Positions 8,701-17,082 of a DNA stretch of 64,000 nucleotides are shown one piece after another. The number at the start of each line of letters is the position of its first letter. The first letter of the stretch is position 1. This DNA comes from an uncultured Eubacterium sp. (GTDB lineage: Bacteria > Bacillota > Clostridia > Lachnospirales > Lachnospiraceae): assembly GCA_947089855.1 (NCBI GenBank), contig CAMUML010000008.1, forward strand, positions 1-64,000. Reading direction: 5' to 3'. A program made the position numbers and the translations under genes. The notes beneath the pieces are model-generated. The model was not told the origin of the DNA. It was given only the letters and a program-made list of their open reading frames with translations, and did not search any database.

Positions 8701-9375
8701 ATGCCAGAAGAATTAAAGTTAAATATGAAAGCATACCTGCCGCTGCGGGATGTCGTATTTCAGACGCTGCGGGAGGCGATTTTAAAAGGATATTTAAAGC
8801 CGGGCGAACGTTTAATGGAACTACAGCTAGCATCTAGGCTAGGCGTAAGCAGGACGCCGATACGGGAAGCAATACGGATGCTTGAACAGGAAGGGCTTGC
8901 TGTTACGATTCCAAGAAAAGGTGCGGAAGTTGCAAAAATGACGGAAAAAGAGATGGAAGACGTGCTGCAGATCCGTGAATCGCTGGATGACCTTGCCGTG
9001 CAGGTGGCTTGTGACAAGATTACCGAAGAACAGCTTGGCCGGCTGGTGCGTTCCATGAAAAATTTTGAACAGGCTGTCCAGGATGGAAATTTAGACCAAA
9101 TTGTGGATTACGATGTAGAATTCCATGATATTATATATGAAGCAACCGATAATCCAAAGCTGGTTACGTTATTGAGCAATATAAGGGAACAGATTTACCG
9201 CTACCGGGTGGAATATTTAAAAGAAAAAGAAAACTACCCGGTACTGGTGCAAGAACATGCTGCCATTGTAGATGGATTAAGGGAAAAAAACAAGGAATGG
9301 GTCACAGACGTGATGCATAACCATATCCGCAACCAGGCAGAAGCGGTCAAAAATATTATCCGTGAGCAGCAGTAG
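8701..9375 (+). CDS. GntR-family transcriptional regulator, FCD subfamily
   Basis: This is a 224-residue regulator. Residues about 10-78 form a GntR winged helix-turn-helix (LREAILKGYLKPGERL, LGVSRTPIREAIRMLEQEGL). Residues about 85-215 form the all-helical FCD ligand domain with metal-ligand-like D/H positions (YDVEFHDIIYEA, EHAAIVDGL, MHNHIRNQ). FCD regulators usually sense small carboxylic acids bound with a metal ion. The ligand cannot be told from sequence. The start ATG 8701 follows GGGAGA. It is probably co-transcribed with ispE. Confidence 0.93.
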   Translation: MPEELKLNMKAYLPLRDVVFQTLREAILKGYLKPGERLMELQLASRLGVSRTPIREAIRMLEQEGLAVTIPRKGAEVAKMTEKEMEDVLQIRESLDDLAVQVACDKITEEQLGRLVRSMKNFEQAVQDGNLDQIVDYDVEFHDIIYEATDNPKLVTLLSNIREQIYRYRVEYLKEKENYPVLVQEHAAIVDGLREKNKEWVTDVMHNHIRNQAEAVKNIIREQQ

Positions 9376-9433
9376 GGATGAACCAATGCGCCAATTCCGC
9401 ATATGCTGAAAGTAAGAGCTAAGGGGTATTTGT

Positions 9434-10132
9434 GTGCTTATGAATCGTGTATTTCAAACACAGGCAGAGATGCCGGACACCGGAAAACTGCAGATAAGCG
9501 TAGAATCCAGGGTAGACCGTAATCCGGTTGCGGATGCGAAAGTGGCCATTTCCTATACCGGGGAACCGGAAAGTACCTTTGAAGAGATGAATACGGATGA
9601 ATCTGGCCAGACGCAGCAGCTGGAGTTAAAGGCGCCGCCGTTGGATTACAGTATGGAGCCGACGGAGAGCCAGCCATACGCGCAGTATACGATCCAGATT
9701 ACAGCGGAAGGCTACCAGCCGGTTACTATTACAGGTATCCAGATATTGCCGGAAGTCACGGCGGTGCAGGATATACGGCTCCAGCCAATCGGTGCGGCAG
9801 CTACGTGGCCGGATGACATTGTGATTCCGGCCAATACCTTATTTGGGGATTTTCCACCTAAAATAGAAGAAGCGGAAATCAAACCTGTCCGCCAGTCGGG
9901 GGAAATTGTACTAAGCAGGGTAGTGGTGCCGGAGTATGTGGTAGTCCATGACGGGGTGCCGACCGATAATACGGCTACAGATTATTATGTCCGCTATAAA
10001 GATTATATTAAAAATGTAGCCTCCAGTGAAATTTACGCGACCTGGCCGGATGCAACGATCCGGGCCAATATATTGGCTATTATGTCGTTTACTATGAACC
10101 GGGTATATACGGAGTGGTACCGGAATACATAG
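9434..10132 (+). pseudogene. 5' part of a split SleC-like spore cortex-lytic protein gene
   Basis: The GTG start at 9434 follows AAGGGGT. The 232 residues comprise a carboxypeptidase-regulatory-like beta domain (about 15-115) and a linker. The segment YIKNVASSEIYATWPDATIRANILAI then TEWYRN follows, which I recognise from SleC-type germination cortex-lytic enzymes and relatives. The frame then hits a stop (TAG) directly after the 10-base repeat GGTACCGGAA. The continuation KGYNFTITSSTAF is found 4.76 kb downstream, behind the second copy of the repeat (14879-14888), in the frame needed for rejoining. The gene is therefore interrupted by the element 10116-14888. Assignment to SleC is from memory of the family; the split itself is seen directly. 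Confidence 0.82.
10116..10125 (+). other. Left attachment core (attL)
   Basis: The 10-base sequence GGTACCGGAA is repeated in the same orientation at 14879-14888 and marks the left junction of the inserted element. It encodes part of the Trp-Tyr-Arg-Asn segment of the host gene. Confidence 0.8.
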
Positions 10133-10295
10133 TAATTCAGGGTTATAAAGCACTTACACTGAACAAATTGATTATCAAAATGACAGGGAAAGCCGGCTGT
10201 ATTGTGGCCAATAACGGAAGTCAAATCAATCGTTTTTCCGCAAAATGAAGCGCTTTGGGAGAACGATATAATAAAGATGAATTTCGTGAAAAATA

Positions 10296-10349
10296 CACAA
10301 AAAAATCACTTTAGGACTTAAAAATAAGTTTTAAAGTGATTTTTTTGTG
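10296..10349. terminator. Long hairpin, possible bidirectional terminator
   Basis: Perfect 18-base arms (10296-10313 with 10332-10349, CACAAAAAAATCACTTTA and its complement) are closed by a further 5-bp stem (ACTTA/TAAGT). With A run on one side and T run on the other, it can work as a terminator in both directions. It lies in the 470-base stretch between the left end of the element and the sigma factor gene, which otherwise holds no recognisable gene. Confidence 0.65.
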
Positions 10350-10603
10350 CAATTTCGAAAATTGCAAATGAGCCTCTGAAATCCAAATTGTTTGTTGTGG
10401 CTAACTGGTTATGGGGCATTTTATTTCGAAAGGCGGAACAACGGATAAAAACGTATCGCAATAGTGGATGGGCTTTTTTTGGTTGGCAGAAAACCGATAA
10501 AAGCAATAGGTACCAGAAAATTAGAAAAAATTAAAATACGTGTAAGGATCTGTGATAAATCCATAGTTAATAGGTGAAGCAAGAAAAGGAGGGGGTGGCG
10601 GGA

Positions 10604-11161
10604 TTGGATGATAGAAAAATTATTTCGTTGTTTTTTGAACGTTCGGAGCAAGCGATCGTGGAATTGTCAGCGAAATACGGAGCCGTGTACCGTAAGGTTG
10701 CAAAAAATATTTTAAACAATACGCTTGACGCGGAGGAATGCGTGAATGATGCTTATTTGGGGGCTTGGAACACAATACCGCCCAATCATCCGGATCAGCT
10801 TTTCTCATATGTGTGCCGGATTGTCCGAAACCTTTCCATTGCAAAATATCATAAAAATACTGCATTAAAGAGAAACAGCGTTTATGATACTGCGTTAGAT
10901 GAGCTGGAAGGGTGCCTGGCTTCCGAAAAAAATGTGGAAGAAGAATTATCAGCAAAGGAATTGTCAGGTTTGATCGACGATTTTTTGGATACATTGGATC
11001 AGCAGAACCGTGTATTGTTTGTGCGGCGTTATTGGTATTCGGATTCCATTGCGGATATAGCTATGCGGATGAAATTGAGCGATAATAATGTATCTGTCCG
11101 CTTATCGCGTATCCGTGGGAAACTAAAAAAATATTTAAAGAAGGAAGGTTATGAGGTATGA
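10604..11161 (+). CDS. ECF-like sigma-70 family RNA polymerase sigma factor
   Basis: This is a 185-residue sigma factor. Region 2 includes DAEECVNDAYLGAWNTIPP and region 4 ends with an HTH (SIADIAMRMKLSDNNVSVRLSRIR). The TTG at 10604 is preferred because AAGGAGGG lies about 12 bases upstream; a GTG at 10574 is upstream of that site. The stop overlaps the next start by 4 bases (ATGA), coupling it to a single-pass membrane protein that is probably its anti-sigma factor. It is cargo of the inserted element, so it may link element or host gene expression to a signal. Confidence 0.85.
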   Translation: MDDRKIISLFFERSEQAIVELSAKYGAVYRKVAKNILNNTLDAEECVNDAYLGAWNTIPPNHPDQLFSYVCRIVRNLSIAKYHKNTALKRNSVYDTALDELEGCLASEKNVEEELSAKELSGLIDDFLDTLDQQNRVLFVRRYWYSDSIADIAMRMKLSDNNVSVRLSRIRGKLKKYLKKEGYEV

Positions 11162-11793
11162 AAAGGGAAAAAATATCAGAGGCTGTTGGAAATATCAGTA
11201 TTTACCATATCCAAGAGGCGGGGCGTTATGCTGCAACGAAAAAGCCCGCCAGGGGTTTTAAGGGAGTATGGGGCAAAACGGCAGTGGCGGCGGTTGTAGT
11301 ATGTGCTATATCCGTATGTTTTTGCATTCCATCAGTTGCGTTTTCCGTGGAAGGCTTTTATAAAGATATTGTAAGGTGGTGGGACGGTGCTGTCGTAGGG
11401 GGCGAATACCAAAATGCAACGCAGGAGATACAAATAAAAGCGTCACAGGCTGTTGTAGAGGATGGAAAATGGATGATCCCATTATCGGTTACCTTTCTTG
11501 CAATGGGTGATAAGGAGCCATATATTTACCTTGCGGGGGGAGAGGCTGCTTTAGGGGATTTTCGTATTATTGACCGTTCTGGAACGGAAATATATGCATC
11601 CACTGGCCAGCAGGAAACGGCCGGGGTTTTAGAAGACGGAAAAACGTTGCTTAAGCAGCCGGTGGAAATGGAAACGCTTGCAAAAGGGGACGAATATAGA
11701 TTGGTGGTTGAGTCAATTTATGGTTTGCAGAAAGCAGAACAGCCGTTAAAAATGGAAGGGCATTGGGAATGTGAATTTACAGCCGGCTGGTAA
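11158..11793 (+). CDS. Anti-sigma-like single-pass membrane protein (DUF4179-like)
   Basis: The 211-residue protein has a short cytoplasmic N-terminus (about 1-38), one transmembrane helix (about 39-62) and an extracytoplasmic beta-rich domain that starts with a conserved-looking segment (FSVEGFYKDIVRWW). This layout and the 4-base overlap with the sigma gene fit an anti-sigma factor or sigma-coupled sensor of the DUF4179 type. The stop codon lies at the insertion point of the MITE 11795-12061. The direct repeat GCTGGTAA on both sides shows that the stop was conserved and not created by the insertion. Confidence 0.72.
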   Translation: MKREKISEAVGNISIYHIQEAGRYAATKKPARGFKGVWGKTAVAAVVVCAISVCFCIPSVAFSVEGFYKDIVRWWDGAVVGGEYQNATQEIQIKASQAVVEDGKWMIPLSVTFLAMGDKEPYIYLAGGEAALGDFRIIDRSGTEIYASTGQQETAGVLEDGKTLLKQPVEMETLAKGDEYRLVVESIYGLQKAEQPLKMEGHWECEFTAGW

Positions 11794-11794
11794 G

Positions 11795-12061
11795 TTACTT
11801 TTCATGGGCCAGGAATGCGCATAAACTGCGCATTCCGTGAGGACATGATTCAGAGGAGTGAGGGGCGATTTTGCGGAGCAAACTTCCAATATCGCCCCGA
11901 AAGGTTACTATGAGCGGCCCCAGGCCGTGAATCAATGTCATTAACTTAGGCTCTTTCCGGCTGAAATTCAGCTATACAAAGCCTTGAATTATCTGGTGTT
12001 TTCTAATACTGGTCAAGGGCCAGATGGCTTAAGTAAGTGACATTAGCCGTGAATAGTAACC
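11795..12061. mobile_element. MITE with GCTGGTAA direct repeats
   Basis: The ends are TTACTTTTCA and TGAATAGTAA, with GCTGGTAA flanking on both sides (11786-11793 and 12062-12069). An internal GTTACTA at 11904 and the inverted pair AATGTCATTAACTTA / TTAAGTAAGTGACATT suggest a composite of two nested copies. Positions 11814-11869 repeat the first 54 bases of the window. It carries no transposase. Confidence 0.72.
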
Positions 12062-12099
12062 GCTGGTAATGCTTCCTGTATATGGGTGTAAAATGGTAT

Positions 12100-12128
12100 T
12101 TGTGTTTTACAGAAGGTAAGGGTATAAT
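12100..12128 (+). promoter_or_regulatory. Putative promoter for the secreted-protein gene
   Basis: TTGTGT (12100-12105), a 17-base spacer and a perfect TATAAT (12123-12128) lie 78 bases before the gene at 12207, just outside the right end of the MITE. Confidence 0.55.
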
Positions 12129-12206
12129 AAAAAACGTACTGCCCAATTATCAGGTGCGGCAGTGCGGATGAAGAAAAAGGCAAGCAAATGATGGAGGTAG
12201 TTTCGT

Positions 12207-12884
12207 ATGAAGGTTAAAAAAATAATGGCAGCGGTTTTGTGTGTTTCCATATGGGCCAGCTCCTGTTTTCCAGGGGCAGTGTCCGCCAAAACTGTGGAAG
12301 GCGCGCAGTGGGCGGATGCATATATGGAAATAGCAGGAAAGCTGCATCGGGAGGATAAAAAACGCAAAGCGCAATATACTTCGGAATTCACGTCCTATCA
12401 GCCATATACTTATGATTTGATCTATTTTGATGATGACGATATTCCGGAACTGGCAGTAGGGCTTGACGGGTACTGGATTAGTATGTATACCTATGATCCA
12501 AAGGAAGGGGACGTACATACGGTTATGGACCGCTGGGGATATGGTGCAATGGGGAATACGGGGTACGAATATCTTCCAAAGAAGAACTATCTGCGCAATT
12601 ATAACAGCGACCATGCCGGAGCGGTAATGTACACGTATTATGGAAAGATGAAAAACTATGAAATCGTATGCCGCAGGGAACTCAAGCAGATGTTTTTTGT
12701 AGATAAAAATCATAACCAAATGCCGGATGCGGGTGAATTTACCGATCAGCCGTCTTATTATTGCGGCGGCAAAAAAATTTCAGAGGATAAATATATGTCT
12801 TATCTGAAAAAGGGGAAGTTTAAGGGCATAAAAGGGAAAATGACATATAATCAGATTAAGAAAAAACTTTTGGAAAAGCCATGA
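12207..12884 (+). CDS. Secreted protein with FG-GAP/EF-hand-like aspartate motif (225 aa)
   Basis: The ATG follows GGAGGT. A signal peptide (about 1-27, ending VSAK) is followed by a mature domain with YDLIYFDDDDIPELAVG. That motif is typical of a large family of secreted Clostridia proteins in which an acidic turn (DxDxDGxPEL type) may bind calcium. There is no catalytic motif. It is monocistronic: its own promoter precedes it and a clear terminator (12904-12940) follows. It is cargo of the inserted element and its role is unknown. Confidence 0.68.
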   Translation: MKVKKIMAAVLCVSIWASSCFPGAVSAKTVEGAQWADAYMEIAGKLHREDKKRKAQYTSEFTSYQPYTYDLIYFDDDDIPELAVGLDGYWISMYTYDPKEGDVHTVMDRWGYGAMGNTGYEYLPKKNYLRNYNSDHAGAVMYTYYGKMKNYEIVCRRELKQMFFVDKNHNQMPDAGEFTDQPSYYCGGKKISEDKYMSYLKKGKFKGIKGKMTYNQIKKKLLEKP

Positions 12885-12903
12885 TCATAGAACAATGATT
12901 ATT

Positions 12904-12940
12904 AAAAATAGCCATTGACAGGACGTCAATGGCTATTTTT
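12904..12940 (+). terminator. Rho-independent terminator
   Basis: Arms AAAAATAGCCATTGAC (12904-12919) and GTCAATGGCTATTTTT (12925-12940) form a perfect 16-bp stem with a 5-base loop and end in a T run, 20 bases after the stop of the secreted-protein gene. Confidence 0.88.
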
Positions 12941-12996
12941 ATACGCTACGAATCAGACAATCTTTCCTTTCATAAAATAGAGCAAAAAGCAAAATT

Positions 12997-13164
12997 ATGG
13001 AGAAACCTGTGGACTTTCAGGCGTTTGAATACTTAACGGCAGAAGATAACGGGATGCAGGTCACTTTGGAATTCCCGTGCGGTTTTCAAGATGAATCCAT
13101 TACGGCGGAAGTAAAAAGTATTTTGGCAGGTATCTTGAACGAGTATTTTGAGCAAGAACCGTAA
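12997..13164 (+). CDS. Small acidic protein preceding the recombinase (55 aa)
   Basis: This short ORF runs from ATG 12997 to TAA 13162-13164. The product begins MEKPVDFQAFEYLTAED and ends EYFEQEP; it is acidic and predicted alpha/beta. It lies 41 bp before the recombinase gene in the same direction. Small proteins in this position are common before large serine recombinases and may assist or direct recombination. The ribosome site is weak. Coding status rests on codon pattern and position. Confidence 0.55.
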   Translation: MEKPVDFQAFEYLTAEDNGMQVTLEFPCGFQDESITAEVKSILAGILNEYFEQEP

Positions 13165-13205
13165 AGCACAACTTCAGCAAACATACGCAGGAAAGGAGCG
13201 GTTTT

Positions 13206-14900
13206 ATGGTGAAAAGAGAAACAGAAGCAATCAAACGGGTACGGATCTTATTAAGGGTAAGTTCCAACCAGCAGCTGGAAGCGGATGGGGATTTGGATGT
13301 GCAGCGGCAGATTGTTTTGGATTATATCCATCAGCATAAAGATTGGAAACCGGATGGAAAGGAATATTTTGAAGGGGGCATCAGCGGCTACAAAAATTCT
13401 GTAGCGGACAGGGATGCTCTGCAGGAGGCTTATAAAGATGCTGAAAGGAAAGAGTATGATATACTGGTTGTCTATAAGGATGACCGTATCGGGCGCAGAA
13501 TGTGGGAAATAGGGGCCTATGTTATGGCGCTGAAAAATTTGGGCGTTGATATATACTCGGTCAAAGACGGCTGTATTTCGCCAGATACCAATGATGTAAT
13601 GGGGCAGATGGTATTAGCTTTAAGATATGGAAACGCTCAAAAAAGCAGTTCCGATACTGGAATGCGGGTAAAGGATACGGCCCAAAAGCTGGTAGCCGGG
13701 GGAAAATTTATGGGTGGAAAAGCCCCGTATGGCTATATTCTGGAAAATTCGGATGAAGTGAGTAAACACGGCCGGTTATTGAAAAAACTGGCGGTATGCC
13801 CGGATGAATCTGAGATTGTAAAATATATCTATCATCTATCCCTCAATGCAGAGTTTGGTTCTGTAAAAATTGCTAAAATTTTAAACAGGAATGAAACATA
13901 CAGGAAACTCGCACCCGATAAGAAGGGCTGGAAAGCGGGGACGATTACCAGTATATTGACGAATCCCGTTTATTCTGGCCACGTTGCATATAAGCGCAGG
14001 GAAAAAATCAATGGAACCTACCGGACTTTGGAAAGGAAAGACTGGATTATAGCAAAAGAACGGAATGAGGCGATCGCGGTCATTGATGAGGATACATGGA
14101 ACAGGGTACAGGGCAAACGGGCATTGCGGGCAGGCAAGTATTCTAAAAAGCTTGAAAATCAGAATGTAAGCATAATCGGAAGAAATGATGGTATGCTCCC
14201 TTTCATCGATCGATTGTATTGCGGATACTGCGGCTGTAAAATGGTGAATGGAAGCAAGTATCATTATTGGACATTGAAAGGTACAGGTGAAAAGCGCTCA
14301 AGTAAGGTTCCGGTTTATAAATGCAATCAGGCATGGCAAGGGGTCCCCCATGATAAGGCAATACAATTCAGGGCGGACAAGGTTGACCCGGTAGTATTTA
14401 AAATATTGTCCGAATATATTGAAAAGCTGCAGGAAAAGGAAGATATTTTCCAGCTGGCCAATCAAAAACAGGAGGAAGAAAAGAGGAAAAAGGAATTGGA
14501 ATTATCAAAAGAGGAAAGGAAACTTGAAAAAATCAGGAATGAAATTGATTTTATGAACCGTAAAATACCAGAAGCGGCCATGGGCAGTTATGTTATGGGC
14601 TTAAAAAAATTGATGTCAGTGATTGAAGAACACGAAAAAAGGGAACAGGCGCAATACCATAAAGTAAACCAGTTAAAGGCGGAAATAAAAGGGCCATCGG
14701 CATCCCGCAAGGCACTTCCCACATGGAAAGAAATCTTCTTGCATGCAGATGCTTCACGAAAAAGGGTTCTGGTAAATATACTGGTCGAACGCATTGACAT
14801 TAAAAAAGGCAGTATAAACATCCGTTTCAAAATTGCTTGGAACGAATTTTTTCACCCCCGGATAAGTATGGATAACGGGGTACCGGAACAAAGGCTATAA
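13206..14900 (+). CDS. Large serine recombinase (564 aa)
   Basis: The N-terminal resolvase domain (about 10-160) contains LLRVSSNQQ, with the nucleophile expected at Ser19, and YKDDRIGRRMWE. A recombinase domain (PF07508 type, about 170-300, GGKAPYGYILE, TSILTNPVYSGHV), a zinc ribbon (YCGYCGCKM ... YKCNQ) and a coiled coil (about 420-485) follow, the standard layout of integrase-type serine recombinases. It should catalyse integration and excision at GGTACCGGAA. Its last codons run over the right core and into the host gene: the stop TAA lies 12 bases beyond attR, so excision changes its C-terminus. The start ATG 13206 follows GGAGCGG. Confidence 0.93.
   Translation: MVKRETEAIKRVRILLRVSSNQQLEADGDLDVQRQIVLDYIHQHKDWKPDGKEYFEGGISGYKNSVADRDALQEAYKDAERKEYDILVVYKDDRIGRRMWEIGAYVMALKNLGVDIYSVKDGCISPDTNDVMGQMVLALRYGNAQKSSSDTGMRVKDTAQKLVAGGKFMGGKAPYGYILENSDEVSKHGRLLKKLAVCPDESEIVKYIYHLSLNAEFGSVKIAKILNRNETYRKLAPDKKGWKAGTITSILTNPVYSGHVAYKRREKINGTYRTLERKDWIIAKERNEAIAVIDEDTWNRVQGKRALRAGKYSKKLENQNVSIIGRNDGMLPFIDRLYCGYCGCKMVNGSKYHYWTLKGTGEKRSSKVPVYKCNQAWQGVPHDKAIQFRADKVDPVVFKILSEYIEKLQEKEDIFQLANQKQEEEKRKKELELSKEERKLEKIRNEIDFMNRKIPEAAMGSYVMGLKKLMSVIEEHEKREQAQYHKVNQLKAEIKGPSASRKALPTWKEIFLHADASRKRVLVNILVERIDIKKGSINIRFKIAWNEFFHPRISMDNGVPEQRL
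14879..14888 (+). other. Right attachment core (attR)
   Basis: This is the second copy of GGTACCGGAA, inside the last codons of the recombinase and in frame with the 3' part of the split host gene. Confidence 0.8.
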
Positions 14901-15201
14901 TTTTACGATTACATCGTCTACGGCATTTGACCAGAAATGGTCTTATGGCAGGAATATTTTTTCTAATATCTCATTGATCGTAGATGAGATGTTCCAAAAT
15001 TTTTTGTCACGGCCAAATGTACGGCAGCCAATTTTGACGCAGTACTGCGACGGGCAGCGCGTCTCCTGCCCAAACTGGATGACGCAATGGGGTTCCAAAT
15101 ACCTTGGTGATGGCTCTGTTATATTAGGCCAAATGATTTTTGGGTACACCCGAAATTGCTCCATAACCAGGCAGGCATTGTGTGATAAACTCACTGCGTA
15201 G
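14889..15201 (+). pseudogene. 3' part of the split SleC-like gene, itself truncated
   Basis: Reading in the frame set by the core gives KGYNFTITSSTAF, then YGRNIF, PILTQYCDGQRVSCPNW and WGSKYLGD, which match the second half of the SleC-like catalytic region. After about 15111 (GGTGAT) the similarity stops and about 30 unrelated residues precede a TAG at 15199-15201. The C-terminal peptidoglycan-binding domain usual in the family is absent. Excision of the element would therefore restore the catalytic region but not a full-length protein. A second deletion or insertion near 15111 is likely. Confidence 0.78.
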
Positions 15202-15224
15202 GGCTGGCTGTAAAACCAAGCTGA

Positions 15225-16091
<867 letters not shown>

Positions 16092-16157
16092 CCGATAGCC
16101 CAGCCGCAACGCCAGCTTCTCAAAGAAACGGATACATAAGCAGCTTCCAGTTGTAGT

Positions 16158-16189
16158 GGGCTATCAAAAAGTGTACTTTTTGATAGCCC
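16158..16189. promoter_or_regulatory. Palindromic site 1 (15-bp arms, central GT)
   Basis: GGGCTATCAAAAAGT - GT - ACTTTTTGATAGCCC: perfect 15-base arms around a central dinucleotide GT (16173-16174). The same 11-12-base arm core recurs at 16287-16312 with centre AC, so the two sites are inverted relative to each other. Because it follows the resolvase stop by 66 bases and is followed by TTTGTTT, it could also end transcription of that gene. Confidence 0.7.
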
Positions 16190-16286
16190 TTTGTTTCTAC
16201 CTAAATTTACCATATTATAGATACAGATGCAAGTTTTTTTGGCCATTTCCGGGCATTTAGCCTAACAGAAAAGCGTCAGTCCATTA
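16190..16286. other. Possible invertible spacer with outward promoter element
   Basis: The 97 bases between the two inverted sites hold no gene. On the minus strand they contain a perfect TATAAT (complement of 16214-16219) without a good -35; on the plus strand TTGTTT (16191-16196) and TATTAT (16213-16218) are weakly promoter-like. If the spacer can invert, the stronger -10 would face the secretion locus. Confidence 0.35.
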
Positions 16287-16312
16287 GTATCAAAAAGTAC
16301 ACTTTTTGATAG
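16287..16312. promoter_or_regulatory. Palindromic site 2 (11-bp arms, central AC)
   Basis: TATCAAAAAGT - AC - ACTTTTTGATA (16288-16311) is nearly identical to site 1, but with central AC instead of GT, i.e. site 1 in reverse orientation. It ends 54 bases before the first gene of the secretion locus. Confidence 0.7.
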
Positions 16313-16365
16313 TTGTTGGAGAATATCCCGTTGAGATGGAAAAAAGGGCGGAAAGGAGCATAATT

Positions 16366-17082
16366 ATGATGGTACAAAAAGGTAGAAAATTAGGATTTCT
16401 GTTGGCATGGGCTGCTGCTTTTGCAGCGGTTTTGCTATTGGGCGCAAGCCGTGTGGAGGCTGCTTCCAAGCTGGCGCTGTTTGGATTTGAATATGCGGAT
16501 GATATGAAGGTAGCAAAAGGCGCGAAGCTGGACCTGACAGGGGAAGTTAAGGCATCGGATTGGAAGTCCAGCAACCCGAAGGTAGTAAAGGTTACAAAAA
16601 AAGGCGTTGCCACTGCACTGAAAGCAGGCAAGGCAGTGCTGTCTGCGAAGATGAACGGAAAGACGGAAAAATGTGAAGTTACCGTTGTAAAAGACGTTTT
16701 AAAAGGCAGCAAATCCATTGGCAAGGCATACCGGACATGGAAAGGGCAAGACAGCGGGAAAAAAGTTACGTTAAAGTCCACCAACCTGGTCAAAGGGCTG
16801 GGGGAACTGCTGGCCCAGGTAAAACAGGAAAACAAAGACGATGTAGTTTATAAAAAATGCAGCAAAATTACAGCTATTGAAGAGGACAGCGCAGGGATTA
16901 CCGTATACTTTGACGCAATTGGCATTTTTAATGGAAAAGAGGCCAGCTTTCCATGCGTTGCGGTAATTACGGATGATTATGAACATGAAAACTATGATTA
17001 TGCAATGGTCCTCCAGCCGGTAACCTGGGTAACGAATGAAGGCCAGTTGTTATATGGGGCAGGCGTTTACTGGTATGCATAA
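16366..17082 (+). CDS. Secreted Ig-like (BIG_2) domain protein (238 aa)
   Basis: The ATG at 16366 follows AAAGGAG; an upstream in-frame TTG lies inside palindromic site 2. It has a signal peptide (about 1-32, ending RVEAA). Residues about 45-100 form a bacterial Ig-like group 2 domain (LTGEVKASDWKSSNPKVVKV, GVATALKAGKAVLSA). A C-terminal domain of about 110 residues is not recognised. Its stop overlaps the kinase start by one base (TAATG), so it opens the kinase/secretion operon and may present or bind a ligand for the kinase ectodomain (inference). Confidence 0.75.
   Translation: MMVQKGRKLGFLLAWAAAFAAVLLLGASRVEAASKLALFGFEYADDMKVAKGAKLDLTGEVKASDWKSSNPKVVKVTKKGVATALKAGKAVLSAKMNGKTEKCEVTVVKDVLKGSKSIGKAYRTWKGQDSGKKVTLKSTNLVKGLGELLAQVKQENKDDVVYKKCSKITAIEEDSAGITVYFDAIGIFNGKEASFPCVAVITDDYEHENYDYAMVLQPVTWVTNEGQLLYGAGVYWYA

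Larger units (their letters stand above)
10116..14888 (+). mobile_element. 4.76-kb serine-recombinase element inserted in a SleC-like gene (skin-like)
   Basis: The element is bounded by direct repeats of GGTACCGGAA. It carries an 18-bp inverted repeat, a sigma factor, an anti-sigma-like gene, a MITE, a secreted-protein gene, a 55-residue ORF and a large serine recombinase at its right end. Joining the flanks across one core copy gives a continuous frame: Trp-Tyr-Arg-Asn from the left, then Lys-Gly-Tyr-Asn-Phe from the right. Elements of this layout that interrupt sporulation genes (such as sigK skin elements) are excised in the mother cell. Whether this one is developmentally excised is inference. 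No conjugation, phage or resistance genes are present. Confidence 0.82.

Noticed and set aside
13148..13339. 63-residue ORF overlapping the recombinase start
   Set aside because: Out-of-frame shadow; the 55-residue ORF at 12997-13164 is the better candidate in this gap.
16158..16189. Site 1 as a simple terminator of the resolvase gene
   Set aside because: Not fully excluded: the hairpin is strong and T-rich bases follow. The inverted near-copy with a swapped centre 126 bases away is not explained by a terminator, so the recombination-site reading was kept as the main idea.
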